Shown here one piece after another: positions 51,334-60,945 of a stretch of DNA of 64,000 bases. Both the position numbers and the translations under genes were made by a program. Position 1 is the first letter of the stretch. The number at the start of each line of letters is the position of its first letter. The stretch is from Pelagibacteraceae bacterium AG-337-G04 (lineage in GTDB: Bacteria; Pseudomonadota; Alphaproteobacteria; Pelagibacterales; Pelagibacteraceae), in NCBI GenBank assembly GCA_003282205.1, contig QBZW01000009.1, positions 26,287 through 90,286 of the forward strand, in the 5' to 3' direction. Under the pieces are notes generated by a model that searched no databases, had not been told where the DNA came from, and saw only the letters and a list, made by a program, of their open reading frames with translations.

Positions 51334-53357
51334 TTTAATTTTTTTTGATAACGTATCCAACCAGGGCTCTTAATTTCACTATCAGTATCGAAATCTATAT
51401 CTTGGTTGAATTCAAAATCCTCTTCTTTTTCATCAACAAAATTATTATTTTTTTTAATATATTCATCTGGCAGCTCATCTACAAACCTTGATGCCATGCT
51501 GTCAATCCAATCTCCTTGATAGAACCTGTTCATAGAAAATGATATTTTAGCCAGTTTTTTTGCCCTGGTAATTGCAACATAAGCTAACCTTCTCTCTTCT
51601 TCTAATCCACTTTCACCTTTTTCCTCAATACTTTTCTGATGGGGAAATAAACCTTCCTCCCACCCAGGCAAGAACACGACGTCAAATTCTAGTCCTTTAG
51701 AAGCATGTATTGTCATTAAATTAACTTTTTCACTTTGCCAATCTTGATCTAATGATGTTGCAAGAGCAACATGTTCCAAAAAGCTTTCTAAATTATCAAA
51801 TTCTTTCATCGCATTTAATAACTCCTTAATATTTTCTAATTTATTTTCATTTTCCAGGTCTTTCTTATTTTTAAGCATTTCACTATATCCAGATTCATCA
51901 AGAATTATTTGCAATAATTTATTATGATTGATTTTGCTCTTCAAATCATTTCTCCATTTACCTAAAAGATTAAGAAGAGAATTTAAACCTAATTTTGTTT
52001 TAGGTTTAATTTTGTTTTGCTCAATTAAATGTTTTGAAGCAATCTCTAATGAACATTTATTTGATTTTGCAAAATTATTTATGGCTTTTACTGTTGTATC
52101 TCCTATAGATCTTTTCGGCACATTTAAAATTCTCTCAAAAGCTAGGTCATCTTGAGGTTGAAAAACTGTTTTTAGGTATGCAACACAATCTTTTACTTCT
52201 GCTCTTTCATAAAATTTAATACCCCCAATAATTCTGTATGGAACACCGATTTTTAAAAACCTTTCTTCAAACTCTCTAGTTTGAAAAATAGCTCTCACAA
52301 GAATTGCAACTTCATTTAATGAAAACTTATTTTTTAAATTTTCAATATTAGAGCCTATTTCAGTTGCCTCATCCTTTACATTCCTAAAACAGTTTAATGT
52401 TACAAGTTCTCCGTCTTCTTGATCTGTAAAAAGTTTTTTACCAACTCTATTTTGGTTATTTTCAATAATATTAGATGCAACATTTAAAATATTTTGAGTT
52501 GATCTATAATTTTTTTCTAATCTTATTATTTTCGTATTTTCATAAACATTTTCAAATTGAAGAAAATTTTTGATTTCTGCCCCTCTCCAACTATATATTG
52601 ACTGATCATCATCCCCAACACAGCAAATATTTTGATTATGTTCTGCTAAATATTTTAGCCATTCACTTTGAATGAAATTTGTATCTTGATATTCATCGAC
52701 TAAAATATATTTAAACTTTTTAGAATACATTCTTGATATATCGCTTTGTCTTTGAAAAATTTTAACGGTATGAAGTATTAAGTCACTGAAATCAACAGCG
52801 TTTAAATCTATTAGTTTTTGTTGATATATTTTATATATTCCAAGAAAGTTTTTTTCTAATATGTCTTTACGCTTAAATACAACTTCTTCAGGGTAAAAGC
52901 CTTTATTCTTCCATTTATCAATTACTGCCAAAATATATCTTGGAGATATTTTTTTTGTATCTATGTTTTCAGATTTACAGATATTTTTTATTAATCTCAC
53001 TTGGTCATCTTGATCAATAATTGAAAAGTTTGATTTTAACCCAGCTGCTTCTGCATGTTTTCTCAATATTTTTGCGCTAATTGAGTGAAAAGTTCCTAAC
53101 CAAGGAAGACCGGTTACTTCTTTTTTCAGGAATTTAGACACCCTTAATTGCATTTCTTTTGCAGCTTTATTTGTAAATGTTACTGCTAAGACTTGATTGG
53201 GAAATGCCTTATGTTGTTTAACAATATGAGCAATCCTAGCTGTAAGAACCCTTGTTTTTCCGGACCCAGCTCCAGCAACAATCAAAAGAGGTCCATTTAA
53301 ATGTAGAACTGCTTCTTCCTGACTTTTATTAAGATTTGTTAAATAATCTAAATTCAT
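51330..53357 (-). CDS. uvrD: UvrD/PcrA-type DNA helicase
   Basis: Superfamily I 3'-5' helicase of 675 residues for excision and mismatch repair. Motifs in order: the Q-motif LNKSQEEAV, Walker A VAGAGSGKTRVL, Ia VTFTNKAAKEMQ, Walker B ILVDEYQDTN, III CVGDDDQSIYSWRGAE, IV RLEKNYRST, V MTIHASKGLEFDVVFLPGWEEG, and VI EERRLAYVAITRAKK. The C-terminal tail is acidic and ends with GWIRYQKKLK. It is divergent from the AsmA-like gene (36 nt) and cotranscribed with pepP. Confidence 0.94.
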   Translation of the reverse strand: MNLDYLTNLNKSQEEAVLHLNGPLLIVAGAGSGKTRVLTARIAHIVKQHKAFPNQVLAVTFTNKAAKEMQLRVSKFLKKEVTGLPWLGTFHSISAKILRKHAEAAGLKSNFSIIDQDDQVRLIKNICKSENIDTKKISPRYILAVIDKWKNKGFYPEEVVFKRKDILEKNFLGIYKIYQQKLIDLNAVDFSDLILHTVKIFQRQSDISRMYSKKFKYILVDEYQDTNFIQSEWLKYLAEHNQNICCVGDDDQSIYSWRGAEIKNFLQFENVYENTKIIRLEKNYRSTQNILNVASNIIENNQNRVGKKLFTDQEDGELVTLNCFRNVKDEATEIGSNIENLKNKFSLNEVAILVRAIFQTREFEERFLKIGVPYRIIGGIKFYERAEVKDCVAYLKTVFQPQDDLAFERILNVPKRSIGDTTVKAINNFAKSNKCSLEIASKHLIEQNKIKPKTKLGLNSLLNLLGKWRNDLKSKINHNKLLQIILDESGYSEMLKNKKDLENENKLENIKELLNAMKEFDNLESFLEHVALATSLDQDWQSEKVNLMTIHASKGLEFDVVFLPGWEEGLFPHQKSIEEKGESGLEEERRLAYVAITRAKKLAKISFSMNRFYQGDWIDSMASRFVDELPDEYIKKNNNFVDEKEEDFEFNQDIDFDTDSEIKSPGWIRYQKKLK

Positions 53358-53393
53358 CGTTTATTTTTTTTTAATTTAAGCGATATTAAATTA

Positions 53394-54767
53394 ATGAATA
53401 AAACAAAGAAAATACCAATATTTACTAAAGTCATTTTCTTATTATTAGTATTATTTATTACATTAGGCATTTATTTATCAATACCAGTTTTATTTAATTA
53501 TAAAAGCATAGAAAATATCATCGAAAGTAAATTTTATTCTGATTTTGATATTAACTTAAATATAAATGGTGACATAAAGTATCAATTACTTCCAAAACCT
53601 CATTTATTAATTAGCGATTCATCCTTATCTATAATTGAAAATAATGATCAAGACATGTTCGTAGATATTAAGAATCTTAAGATCTTTTTGTTATCTAATA
53701 GTTTATATCCAAAATCCAAAATTAATTTTGAAAAATTTGAGATACGAAGTACTAATTTTTCATTAAGACAAAAAGAATATAATATCTTAAGAAATTTTTT
53801 TCATAATAGTAAAAGTAAACCATTTTATATTAAGAAAAGTAAGGTATTTATAGTAGATGAAAATGATGAAACTTTAATTATATCTCCAATAGAAAAAATT
53901 AATTTTACTACCTCTAAACTAGATGATTTCAAAAAATTAAATATTAAAGGAAATTTGTTTGATTTAAATTTTAAATCATTATGGAAAAAAAAATATAATT
54001 CTCAAATGAATTCACAAATAGAAGTAGATTTTGAAGAGCCTAATATTTTTATAAAAAATAACTTAAATTATAATAATAGTTCTGACTTTGAAGGATCTAC
54101 AATAATAAATTTCTTAAATCGAAATATTGAAGTAGATTATGAGCGTAAAAATAATTTTATTAATGTAAACTCACCTGATAATACTTCCAACATTAAGTTT
54201 GACGCGAAAATAGAGTTATCACCGTTTTATCTCAATTCGAATATTAACTTGAATAAACAAAATTTAAATTTTTTGGTTGATGAATTAATATTTTCTATTT
54301 TAAATTTAAATCCTGATTTACTAGGTAATCTAAATGGAGATATCAAATTCCATTTAACTAATATAGAGCATGAACTTATAAGAAATGGTAATATAAGTTT
54401 AAACATAAGTCAAAAAACTGTCAATTTAAGGGAAGTTTTATTCAATATTGGTGATATTGGTTCAATTAAAACTCAAATAAAATATATTGAGGAAAATGGT
54501 GATATCATATTTAGTTCATCAAATTCTTTATCAATAAAAGATAAAAAGCAGTTTGCCAAAAAGTTCCAGATAAAATTAGATAAAGTGAAGAATATTAATG
54601 TGGTAAATTTTAAAATTGAAAAAAATATTAATACAGGACTAGTATCAATATTTGATATAAAAATTAATCAAGATGTCAATCACGGCAAAAACACCGGTAA
54701 ATTAAGATATAACATTAGAAATTCACAGGAGCTTAAATCATTAGTTAAAAATATTATAAATAGTTAG
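53394..54767 (+). CDS. AsmA-like membrane-anchored protein
   Basis: A 457-residue protein with one N-terminal helix (about 12-33) and a long periplasmic part rich in beta strands. The region INGDIKYQLLPKPHLLISDSSLSI is the AsmA N-terminal pattern, and repeated FDAKIELSPFYLNSNINL-like strands continue to the C-terminus, which has LNGDIKFHL. AsmA-like proteins are linked to lipid transport to the outer membrane and share a repeating beta-groove fold. Shorter than E. coli AsmA (617). It stands alone between uvrD and fumC; stop codons of it and fumC overlap by 4 nt. Confidence 0.75.
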   Translation: MNKTKKIPIFTKVIFLLLVLFITLGIYLSIPVLFNYKSIENIIESKFYSDFDINLNINGDIKYQLLPKPHLLISDSSLSIIENNDQDMFVDIKNLKIFLLSNSLYPKSKINFEKFEIRSTNFSLRQKEYNILRNFFHNSKSKPFYIKKSKVFIVDENDETLIISPIEKINFTTSKLDDFKKLNIKGNLFDLNFKSLWKKKYNSQMNSQIEVDFEEPNIFIKNNLNYNNSSDFEGSTIINFLNRNIEVDYERKNNFINVNSPDNTSNIKFDAKIELSPFYLNSNINLNKQNLNFLVDELIFSILNLNPDLLGNLNGDIKFHLTNIEHELIRNGNISLNISQKTVNLREVLFNIGDIGSIKTQIKYIEENGDIIFSSSNSLSIKDKKQFAKKFQIKLDKVKNINVVNFKIEKNINTGLVSIFDIKINQDVNHGKNTGKLRYNIRNSQELKSLVKNIINS

Positions 54768-56152
54768 TCAGGTTTTATCATTTTATGAGGATCAACAATT
54801 AAATTGTACTCTCTCTCATTTATTAGTCCTGATTTCAGTGCTTCAGCTTTTAAAGTAGTTTTATTTTTTAATGCATTCTTTGCAATCTTTGCAGCATTAT
54901 CATAACCAATCTTTGGAGATAAGGCAGTTACTAACATTAAGGAGTTTTCTACTAAATGTTTAATTCTATTTTTGTCAGCTTTTAATCCAGAGATACAATA
55001 CTTTGCAAAACTTTTTGTGCTATCTGAGAGAATTTGGATTGATTGAAGTACATTATGAATTATTAAAGGTTTAAAAACATTGAGCTCAAAATGACCGTGT
55101 GAACCAGCCATTGTAATTCCATTGTGGTTACCAATTACTTTGACACATACCATTGTTACAGCCTCACATTGGGTTGGATTTACTTTACCAGGCATAATTG
55201 ATGATCCAGGTTCATTCTCTGGCAATACCAATTCTCCATATCCAGCTCTTGGTCCTGAACCTAAAAATCTAATATCATTTGCTATTTTCATTAAACATAC
55301 TGCAGTTGTATTTAATGTACCTGAATAATTCACTATTGCATCATGAGCGGCAAGTGCCGCAAATTTATTTTTAGCTGGCTTGAAAGGCAACTTGGTAATT
55401 TTTTTAATTTCATTTACTATTTTCTTATCAAAATTTTTTTTGGTATTTATACCTGTGCCTACCGCTGTCCCACCTTGCGCTAAATAATAAATTTCATTCA
55501 GTGAAACTTTTATTCTTTTAATACATTCTTCTAGTTGAGATTGGTAGCCAGAAAATTCTTGACCTAATGATAAAGGAGTAGCATCCTGAAGGTGAGTTCT
55601 ACCTATTTTGACTATTTTATTAAATTGACTCACCTTTTTTTTCAATTCTAAATTTAATAATTCTAAACTTGGTATTAGTTTTTCTCTAGTTTCCATCGCT
55701 ATTGATATATGCATTGCAGTTGGAAATACATCATTAGTAGATTGGGATTTATTAACGTGATCATTGGGATGAACAGGTTTTTTTGTACCCTTTTTACCTT
55801 TTAGTATTTCAATTGCTCTATTAGAAATAACTTCATTTACGTTCATATTTGTTTGTGTACCAGAACCAGTTTGCCAAACTTTAAGTGGGAAATGATTATC
55901 TAGTTTTCCTGTAATTACTTCATTAGAAGCACGTACAATTGATTTATAAACTTTTGAACTAATATCTTTATTTTTATAATTTGTAACAGCAGCAGCTTTC
56001 TTTATAATAGCTATGGATTTTATTAACTTTGGTCTAACTAATACATCTCCAATATCAAAGTATTTTTTTGATCTTTGTGTCGATGCCCCCCAATATTTAT
56101 CCACAGGCACATTTATAGAGCCAATGCTGTCATATTCTTTTCTGAATTTCAT
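54764..56152 (-). CDS. fumC: Class II fumarate hydratase
   Basis: Interconverts fumarate and L-malate in the TCA cycle, 462 residues. Family motifs: YWGASTQRSKKYFDIGD, VWQTGSGTQTNMNVNEVISNRA, HPNDHVNKSQSTNDVFPTAMHI, GRTHLQDATPLSLGQEFSGY, GGTAVGTGINT, and the catalytic loop PGSSIMPGKVNPTQCEAVTMVC. The Gly-Ser-Ser loop and C-terminal domain are typical of iron-free FumC. It is monocistronic on the minus strand. Confidence 0.95.
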   Translation of the reverse strand: MKFRKEYDSIGSINVPVDKYWGASTQRSKKYFDIGDVLVRPKLIKSIAIIKKAAAVTNYKNKDISSKVYKSIVRASNEVITGKLDNHFPLKVWQTGSGTQTNMNVNEVISNRAIEILKGKKGTKKPVHPNDHVNKSQSTNDVFPTAMHISIAMETREKLIPSLELLNLELKKKVSQFNKIVKIGRTHLQDATPLSLGQEFSGYQSQLEECIKRIKVSLNEIYYLAQGGTAVGTGINTKKNFDKKIVNEIKKITKLPFKPAKNKFAALAAHDAIVNYSGTLNTTAVCLMKIANDIRFLGSGPRAGYGELVLPENEPGSSIMPGKVNPTQCEAVTMVCVKVIGNHNGITMAGSHGHFELNVFKPLIIHNVLQSIQILSDSTKSFAKYCISGLKADKNRIKHLVENSLMLVTALSPKIGYDNAAKIAKNALKNKTTLKAEALKSGLINEREYNLIVDPHKMIKPD

Positions 56153-56219
56153 ATTTTAGTTTAGAGAGTATATTTATACAATTATACATTAAATAATAAT
56201 AAAATCATATAGGAGTAAA

Positions 56220-56591
56220 ATGACAAATTTTGAAAAAGTTGGTGTGTTTATGAAAACTTTTAATCAAGATGTAAAAGTTTCATCAAGTTTAAGCACAGAT
56301 AAAATTAATTCATTAAGAATCTCATTAATTAATGAAGAGTTAGAAGAACTTAAACAGGCAATATCAGAAAAAAATTTGAATGAAGTTGCAGATGCGCTAA
56401 CAGATATTTTGTACGTTACTTATGGCGCAGGTCATGCTTTTGGTATTAATTTAGACAAGTGTTTTGATGAGGTTCAAAAATCTAACATGAGTAAATTGGG
56501 AAAAGATGGAAAACCAATATATAACGAATTTGGAAAAGTTATGAAAGGACCGGACTATTTCAAACCAGATTTATCAAAATTTATAAAATAA
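56220..56591 (+). CDS. MazG-like nucleotide pyrophosphohydrolase
   Basis: All-alpha NTP pyrophosphatase of 123 residues. The metal-binding pattern is visible in NEELEELKQA (E-x2-E-E-like) followed about 20 residues later by NEVADALTDILYVTYG (E-x2-D). The C-terminal part KSNMSKLGKDGKPIYNEFGKVMKGPDY is characteristic of the phosphoribosyl-ATP-pyrophosphohydrolase-like subgroup. It probably hydrolyses a (possibly non-canonical) nucleotide to the monophosphate. The substrate is unknown. It is divergent from fumC with 67 nt between them. Confidence 0.8.
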   Translation: MTNFEKVGVFMKTFNQDVKVSSSLSTDKINSLRISLINEELEELKQAISEKNLNEVADALTDILYVTYGAGHAFGINLDKCFDEVQKSNMSKLGKDGKPIYNEFGKVMKGPDYFKPDLSKFIK

Positions 56592-56592
56592 C

Positions 56593-57474
56593 TTAAAACC
56601 AATTTGGTTTTAACACTTTTATTTTTGCATTTCCGCATTTTAGATCTTTATCAAAATTAAAGCTTTTATTTTCAAGTTTTAGTACAGCAAATGGATTTTT
56701 ATTATTAATTAACAACTTTCCAATATTTTTGTTTTCATAAGTAATTTCGTCACTATTGATCTCTCCGTCTAAAACCTTAATCGCAAATAGTCTTTTATTA
56801 AGTTTATTTTTTAGTTTTATTCTAGCTGTATTTTCTTGACCCACATAACATCCTTTTTTAAAATCAATTCCATTAAGCTCTTCAAAATTGCATTCAATTC
56901 CAAATATTTTGTCTTGCAGATTGTTTGTATCAATTTGAGCAATTCCTAATTCATAACTATAATTATAATATTCATTAACATCAGAAACTTTTAACCCCAA
57001 TTTTTTAATAGAAAGGTATAATTTTTCTAAATTTATAACTAGTCTAGCTCCTAATTTATCAGATCTAGGGTCTAAAATAATAGGATCTTCTCTAAATTTT
57101 ATAGTAAAACCTAACTCATCTTTAGAATTTTCTAATTCTAAAAATTTTTCCTTTGTTAAATTTGCGATAACAAACTCATTGCTTAGATTTAAAATATCTA
57201 CTTTAGATCTAAGCTTGTATAAATTTAACTGTTTGTATAAATTTTCAATAATTTTCTTTTCGCAATCTAAAAAATAACCAGATTTGTGTTTAATAATTAC
57301 AAAATCATAAAGATATTTGCCTTGTGGGGTTAAGAGAGCTGAAAAACAACTTCTATTCTCAGATACATTTTCAATATTATTTGTAATTATATTTTGTAAA
57401 AATTCTTTAGCATCATCTCCGTTAATATAAAGAAGACCTCTATCCTCTAGGATGTAAATATTATTTCTATTCAT
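56593..57474 (-). CDS. ygfZ: YgfZ/IBA57-type folate-binding protein
   Basis: GcvT-like protein of 293 residues with the family motif KGCYVGQE (Cys209), which in YgfZ is needed for folate-dependent maturation or repair of iron-sulfur enzymes. The N-terminal part DRGLLYINGDDAKEFLQNIITNNI and CFSALLTPQGKYLYDFVII match the tetrahydrofolate-binding fold. Length fits. Monocistronic, convergent with the MazG-like gene (1 nt apart), divergent from the dihydroorotase with 42 nt between them. The high density of Fe-S enzymes in such genomes suits the role. Confidence 0.87.
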   Translation of the reverse strand: MNRNNIYILEDRGLLYINGDDAKEFLQNIITNNIENVSENRSCFSALLTPQGKYLYDFVIIKHKSGYFLDCEKKIIENLYKQLNLYKLRSKVDILNLSNEFVIANLTKEKFLELENSKDELGFTIKFREDPIILDPRSDKLGARLVINLEKLYLSIKKLGLKVSDVNEYYNYSYELGIAQIDTNNLQDKIFGIECNFEELNGIDFKKGCYVGQENTARIKLKNKLNKRLFAIKVLDGEINSDEITYENKNIGKLLINNKNPFAVLKLENKSFNFDKDLKCGNAKIKVLKPNWF

Positions 57475-57516
57475 ATTGTAATATTATAACGAATGATATA
57501 AGTAGTTTTTTTATAA

Positions 57517-58827
57517 ATGTTAGACCTAATAATCAAAAATGGAAAGTGTTATATTGATAAAGATCTCAAAGATGTTGATATAGGCATTCAAAATAGTAAG
57601 ATTGTAAAAGTTGGTAAGTTAGATGAAAATGCAAGTCAATCCATTGATGCAACTGGTCTTACAGTTCTTCCTGGTTGTATTGACACTCAAACACATTTTA
57701 GAGAACCGGGTTCTACAGACACTGAGGATTTAGCTTCAGGAAGTAGAGCGGCAATTGTTGGAGGAATAACATCAGTATTTGAAATGCCAAATACTAATCC
57801 TGCAACTACAAACAAAGCAGAATTTCAAAGAAAAATAGATTTAGCAAAAAATAGAATGTATTGTAATCATGCATTTTATTTTGGAGCCACGCCCACTAAT
57901 CAAAGTGAATTAGCTGAGCTTAAAGATTTAGATGGATGTTGTGGTGTAAAGTTATTTGCAGGTTCGTCCACTGGAACTTTACTAGTTCACAAAGAAGAAG
58001 ACATTGAAAAAGTATTTGAAAGCACATCTAAGATTGTTGCGGTTCATTCAGAAGATGAAGATATTTTAAATCTTAGAAAAAAGTTAAGAGAAAAAGGCAA
58101 TGTTCATTCACATCCAGTATGGAGAGATGAAGAATGTGCGATTTCATCTACTAGAAAGATTGTAAAAATTGCAAAAAGATTAGGTAAAAAAGCTCATATT
58201 TTGCATATTACTACAAAACAAGAGATTGATTTTTTATCTCAGAATAAGGGAGACATAACTTTTGAAATAACTCCACAGCATTTAACAATGTTTGCTCCAG
58301 ATTGTTACGACAAACTGGGAACATATGCTCAGATGAATCCACCTATTAGAGAAAAAAGTCATTACGATAGACTGTGGTATGCTGTTAGAAATAATTATAA
58401 TGATACTATTGGTTCAGATCACGCTCCTCATTTAAAAGTAAACAAAGACAAAGAATATCCGGATACTCCTTCAGGAATGCCCGGAGTTCAAACCTTATTA
58501 CCTGTGATGCTGAACCATGTAAATGACGGAAAACTAACTTTAGTTCAACTTATGAAACTTGTTTGTGAAAATCCAGCGAAAATCTTTGGTATTATAGGTA
58601 AGGGTTTTATAAAGGAAGGCTATGATGCAGATTTTACAATTGTGGATATGAATAAAATTATTGAAATCAAAAATGAAAAAATAGAGAGTAAGTGTGGATG
58701 GTCACCTTTCGATGGACATAAGTTCAAGGGAACTCCAGTTTATACAATTATAAATGGAGATATTAAAATGAAAGATGGAGAAATCCTAGGAGAAGCGTCA
58801 GGTAAGCCCATCATGTTTGATAATTAA
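57517..58827 (+). CDS. pyrC: Dihydroorotase (amidohydrolase family)
   Basis: Amidohydrolase of 436 residues that closes carbamoyl-aspartate to dihydroorotate in pyrimidine synthesis. Features: PGCIDTQTHFREPG, the carboxylated Lys145 in GVKLFAGSSTG, His177 in AVHSEDED, HILHITTKQE, and Asp in TIGSDHAPH. The first metal-site motif is Asp-x-Gln-x-His (Gln58) where class I dihydroorotases have Asp-x-His-x-His. I recall other alphaproteobacterial dihydroorotases with this variant, so it may still be active. Other amidohydrolases such as allantoinase or hydantoinase are less likely. carAB lies 36 kb upstream. Confidence 0.8.
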   Translation: MLDLIIKNGKCYIDKDLKDVDIGIQNSKIVKVGKLDENASQSIDATGLTVLPGCIDTQTHFREPGSTDTEDLASGSRAAIVGGITSVFEMPNTNPATTNKAEFQRKIDLAKNRMYCNHAFYFGATPTNQSELAELKDLDGCCGVKLFAGSSTGTLLVHKEEDIEKVFESTSKIVAVHSEDEDILNLRKKLREKGNVHSHPVWRDEECAISSTRKIVKIAKRLGKKAHILHITTKQEIDFLSQNKGDITFEITPQHLTMFAPDCYDKLGTYAQMNPPIREKSHYDRLWYAVRNNYNDTIGSDHAPHLKVNKDKEYPDTPSGMPGVQTLLPVMLNHVNDGKLTLVQLMKLVCENPAKIFGIIGKGFIKEGYDADFTIVDMNKIIEIKNEKIESKCGWSPFDGHKFKGTPVYTIINGDIKMKDGEILGEASGKPIMFDN

Positions 58828-58833
58828 TCTAAT

Positions 58834-60732
58834 TTATTTAGTAAGAATATTGTTTTCTATCAAACTTTGAGTAATCTCTTCTAAAATTATTGGATCATCA
58901 ATTGTTGCTGGCATTTTGTAATCTTCCTTATCAGCAATCTTTCGAATAGTTCCTCTCAATATTTTTCCTGATCTTGTTTTAGGTAATCTCTTTATGACTA
59001 TAACAATTTTAAACGCAGCAACGGGTCCAATTTTATCTCTAACCATTTTAATACATTCTTTTGAAATTGTTTCGTTTTTTTTTTCAACTCCAGATTTCAA
59101 AACAACTAAACCAATAGGTAATTGTCCTTTTAATTTATCCGCAATTCCAAGAACAGCACACTCAGCAACTGATTGATGTTCAGATAAAACCTCCTCAATT
59201 GCACCTGTTGATAATCTATGACCAGCAACATTAATTATATCATCTGTTCGTGACATAATCCATATATATCCATCTTCATCTATATGACCCGCATCATAAG
59301 TTTGATAGTAACCCTTATAATTGGTCATATAATTTTCTCTGTATCTTTTATCTGCATTCCAAAGTGTAGGAAATGTTCCGGGTGGCAAAGGTAATTTAAC
59401 AACTATATCACCCATTTCATTTGGTTTTGCTATTGAATGATCTGGTTTAATTATTTTTACATTATAACCTGGAACTGCTTTGCATGCTGAACCATACTTA
59501 GTTTTTTGCATTTCTATTCCAGTACAATTTGAACTTATTGCCCAACTAGTTTCTGTTTGCCACCAGTGATCTATAACAGGAACATTTAAAAGATTTTCAG
59601 CCCATTTTATTGTGTCAGGGTCAGCTCTTTCTCCAGCAAGGAATAAAGACTTAAAAGAACTTAAATTATATTTAGAGAAAAATTTTCCTTCTGGGTCTTC
59701 TTTTTTAATAGCTCTAAATGCAGTTGGAGCAGTAAACAAAGATTTAATTTTATACTCAGAAATTATTCTCCAAAATACTCCTGCATCAGGTGTACCAACA
59801 GGCTTTCCTTCAAATAAAACTGTAGTACATCCTTTGAATAAAGGAGCGTAAACAATGTACGAATGTCCCACAATCCAACCTATATCACTGGCTGACCACC
59901 AAACATCATCCTCATTGACATTGTAAATATTTTTCATTGTCCATTTAAGAGCTACGATATGGCCTCCTACATCTCTAACTATTCCTTTTGGTATACCTGT
60001 AGTTCCTGATGTATATAAAATGTAGGCAAATTCATTTGCTCCAATCTCAACACAATCTTTATTTTTTCCGTTAACAAGTGCTTCCTCCCAGCTGATTTCT
60101 AGTGGAGAATTAAGTTTTACTTCGTGATCTTTTCTTTGAAAGAAAATTACTTTCTCAACTTTGTGTTTTGCAAGTTTTAATGCTCCATCTACTAATGGTC
60201 TGTACTCAACAGTTCTCCCTGGTTCAAATCCGCAAGAGGCAGTAATTAAAATTTTTGCTTTACTATCATCAATTCTACTTGCCAGTTCATTTGAAGCAAA
60301 TCCACCAAAGACTACCGAGTGTATTGCGCCAATTCTTCCACAAGCAAGCATTGCTATAACTGCCTCAGGTATCATAGGCATATAAATTATTACTCTGTCA
60401 CCTTTTTTAATACCTTGATTATCTAGTGCCCCTGCAAATTTTGATATTTTTTCTTTTAATTCACTATATGTAAATTTTGCTTTACTGTTAGTTATAGGGC
60501 TATCATAGATTAAAGCAGTCTTCTCACCGTTACCATTGTCAATATGAACATCAATTGCATTGTAACAGGTGTTTGTAACGCCATCTTCAAACCATTTATA
60601 AAATGGAGGATTAGATTTGTTTAAAATCTTGGTAGGTTTTTTAAACCAAAAGATATCATCTGATACATTTTTCCAAAATTCCTCAGGATTTTGAATAGAT
60701 TCTTCATAAATTTCTTTAAAACTATTTTTCAT
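58834..60732 (-). CDS. prpE: Propionyl-CoA synthetase
   Basis: Acyl-adenylating enzyme of 632 residues that activates short fatty acids with CoA. It has the N-terminal ACAS domain (YEESIQNPEEFWKNV), the A3 motif YILYTSGTTGIPKGIVRD, SDIGWIVGHSYIVYAPL, HWWQTETSW, the Asp in YQTYDAGHIDEDGY, and the C-terminal Lys in PKTRSGKILRGTIRKIAD. The GGHIVALKWTMKNIY segment and lack of the extra loops of acetyl-CoA synthetase favour PrpE, but acetate activity is possible. It is divergent from the proteorhodopsin across 213 nt. Confidence 0.88.
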   Translation of the reverse strand: MKNSFKEIYEESIQNPEEFWKNVSDDIFWFKKPTKILNKSNPPFYKWFEDGVTNTCYNAIDVHIDNGNGEKTALIYDSPITNSKAKFTYSELKEKISKFAGALDNQGIKKGDRVIIYMPMIPEAVIAMLACGRIGAIHSVVFGGFASNELASRIDDSKAKILITASCGFEPGRTVEYRPLVDGALKLAKHKVEKVIFFQRKDHEVKLNSPLEISWEEALVNGKNKDCVEIGANEFAYILYTSGTTGIPKGIVRDVGGHIVALKWTMKNIYNVNEDDVWWSASDIGWIVGHSYIVYAPLFKGCTTVLFEGKPVGTPDAGVFWRIISEYKIKSLFTAPTAFRAIKKEDPEGKFFSKYNLSSFKSLFLAGERADPDTIKWAENLLNVPVIDHWWQTETSWAISSNCTGIEMQKTKYGSACKAVPGYNVKIIKPDHSIAKPNEMGDIVVKLPLPPGTFPTLWNADKRYRENYMTNYKGYYQTYDAGHIDEDGYIWIMSRTDDIINVAGHRLSTGAIEEVLSEHQSVAECAVLGIADKLKGQLPIGLVVLKSGVEKKNETISKECIKMVRDKIGPVAAFKIVIVIKRLPKTRSGKILRGTIRKIADKEDYKMPATIDDPIILEEITQSLIENNILTK

Positions 60733-60899
60733 AGTGATTTGTTTTTTGACACACTTTTATAATGATTTAGTATAACAGGTTGTATTTAATTTCATAAAGT
60801 TAATAAAATCAATACTTATTGCTTCAAAATAACTCTTCAACAAACTTATTTTATTTGTTATTTAACCCCTAACTTTAGATCATTCATTAGTTTGATCTG

Positions 60900-60917
60900 T
60901 AGTTTAAATTTAAACTA
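60900..60917. promoter_or_regulatory. 18-bp perfect palindrome upstream of proteorhodopsin
   Basis: TAGTTTAAATTTAAACTA is a perfect inverted repeat, 28 nt before the proteorhodopsin ATG. It could be an operator or part of a 5' UTR hairpin. It is made only of A/T except two G-C pairs, so a chance origin is possible. Confidence 0.4.
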
Positions 60918-60932
60918 AAAAAAACTAACTAT

Positions 60933-60939
60933 GAGGGAG
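60933..60939 (+). promoter_or_regulatory. Ribosome-binding site that sets the proteorhodopsin start
   Basis: GAGGGAG ends 6 nt before the ATG at 60946 and is a far stronger Shine-Dalgarno than most in the window. It overlaps an earlier in-frame ATG (60931), which lacks its own site, so 60946 is chosen as the start. It fits the high expression known for proteorhodopsins. Confidence 0.7.
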
Positions 60940-60945
60940 TTTTTT

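Larger units (their letters stand above)
60733..60945. promoter_or_regulatory. Divergent control region of prpE and proteorhodopsin
   Basis: The longest protein-free gap outside rnpB. On the plus strand TTGACA (60746-60751) and TATAAC (60771-60776) are 19 nt apart, a possible promoter with a leader of about 160 nt. On the minus strand TTATGA (complement of 60792-60797) and TATACT (complement of 60769-60774) are 17 nt apart and could serve prpE. An 18-bp palindrome lies close to the proteorhodopsin start (see separate entry). No riboswitch or small gene was recognised. Confidence 0.35.
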
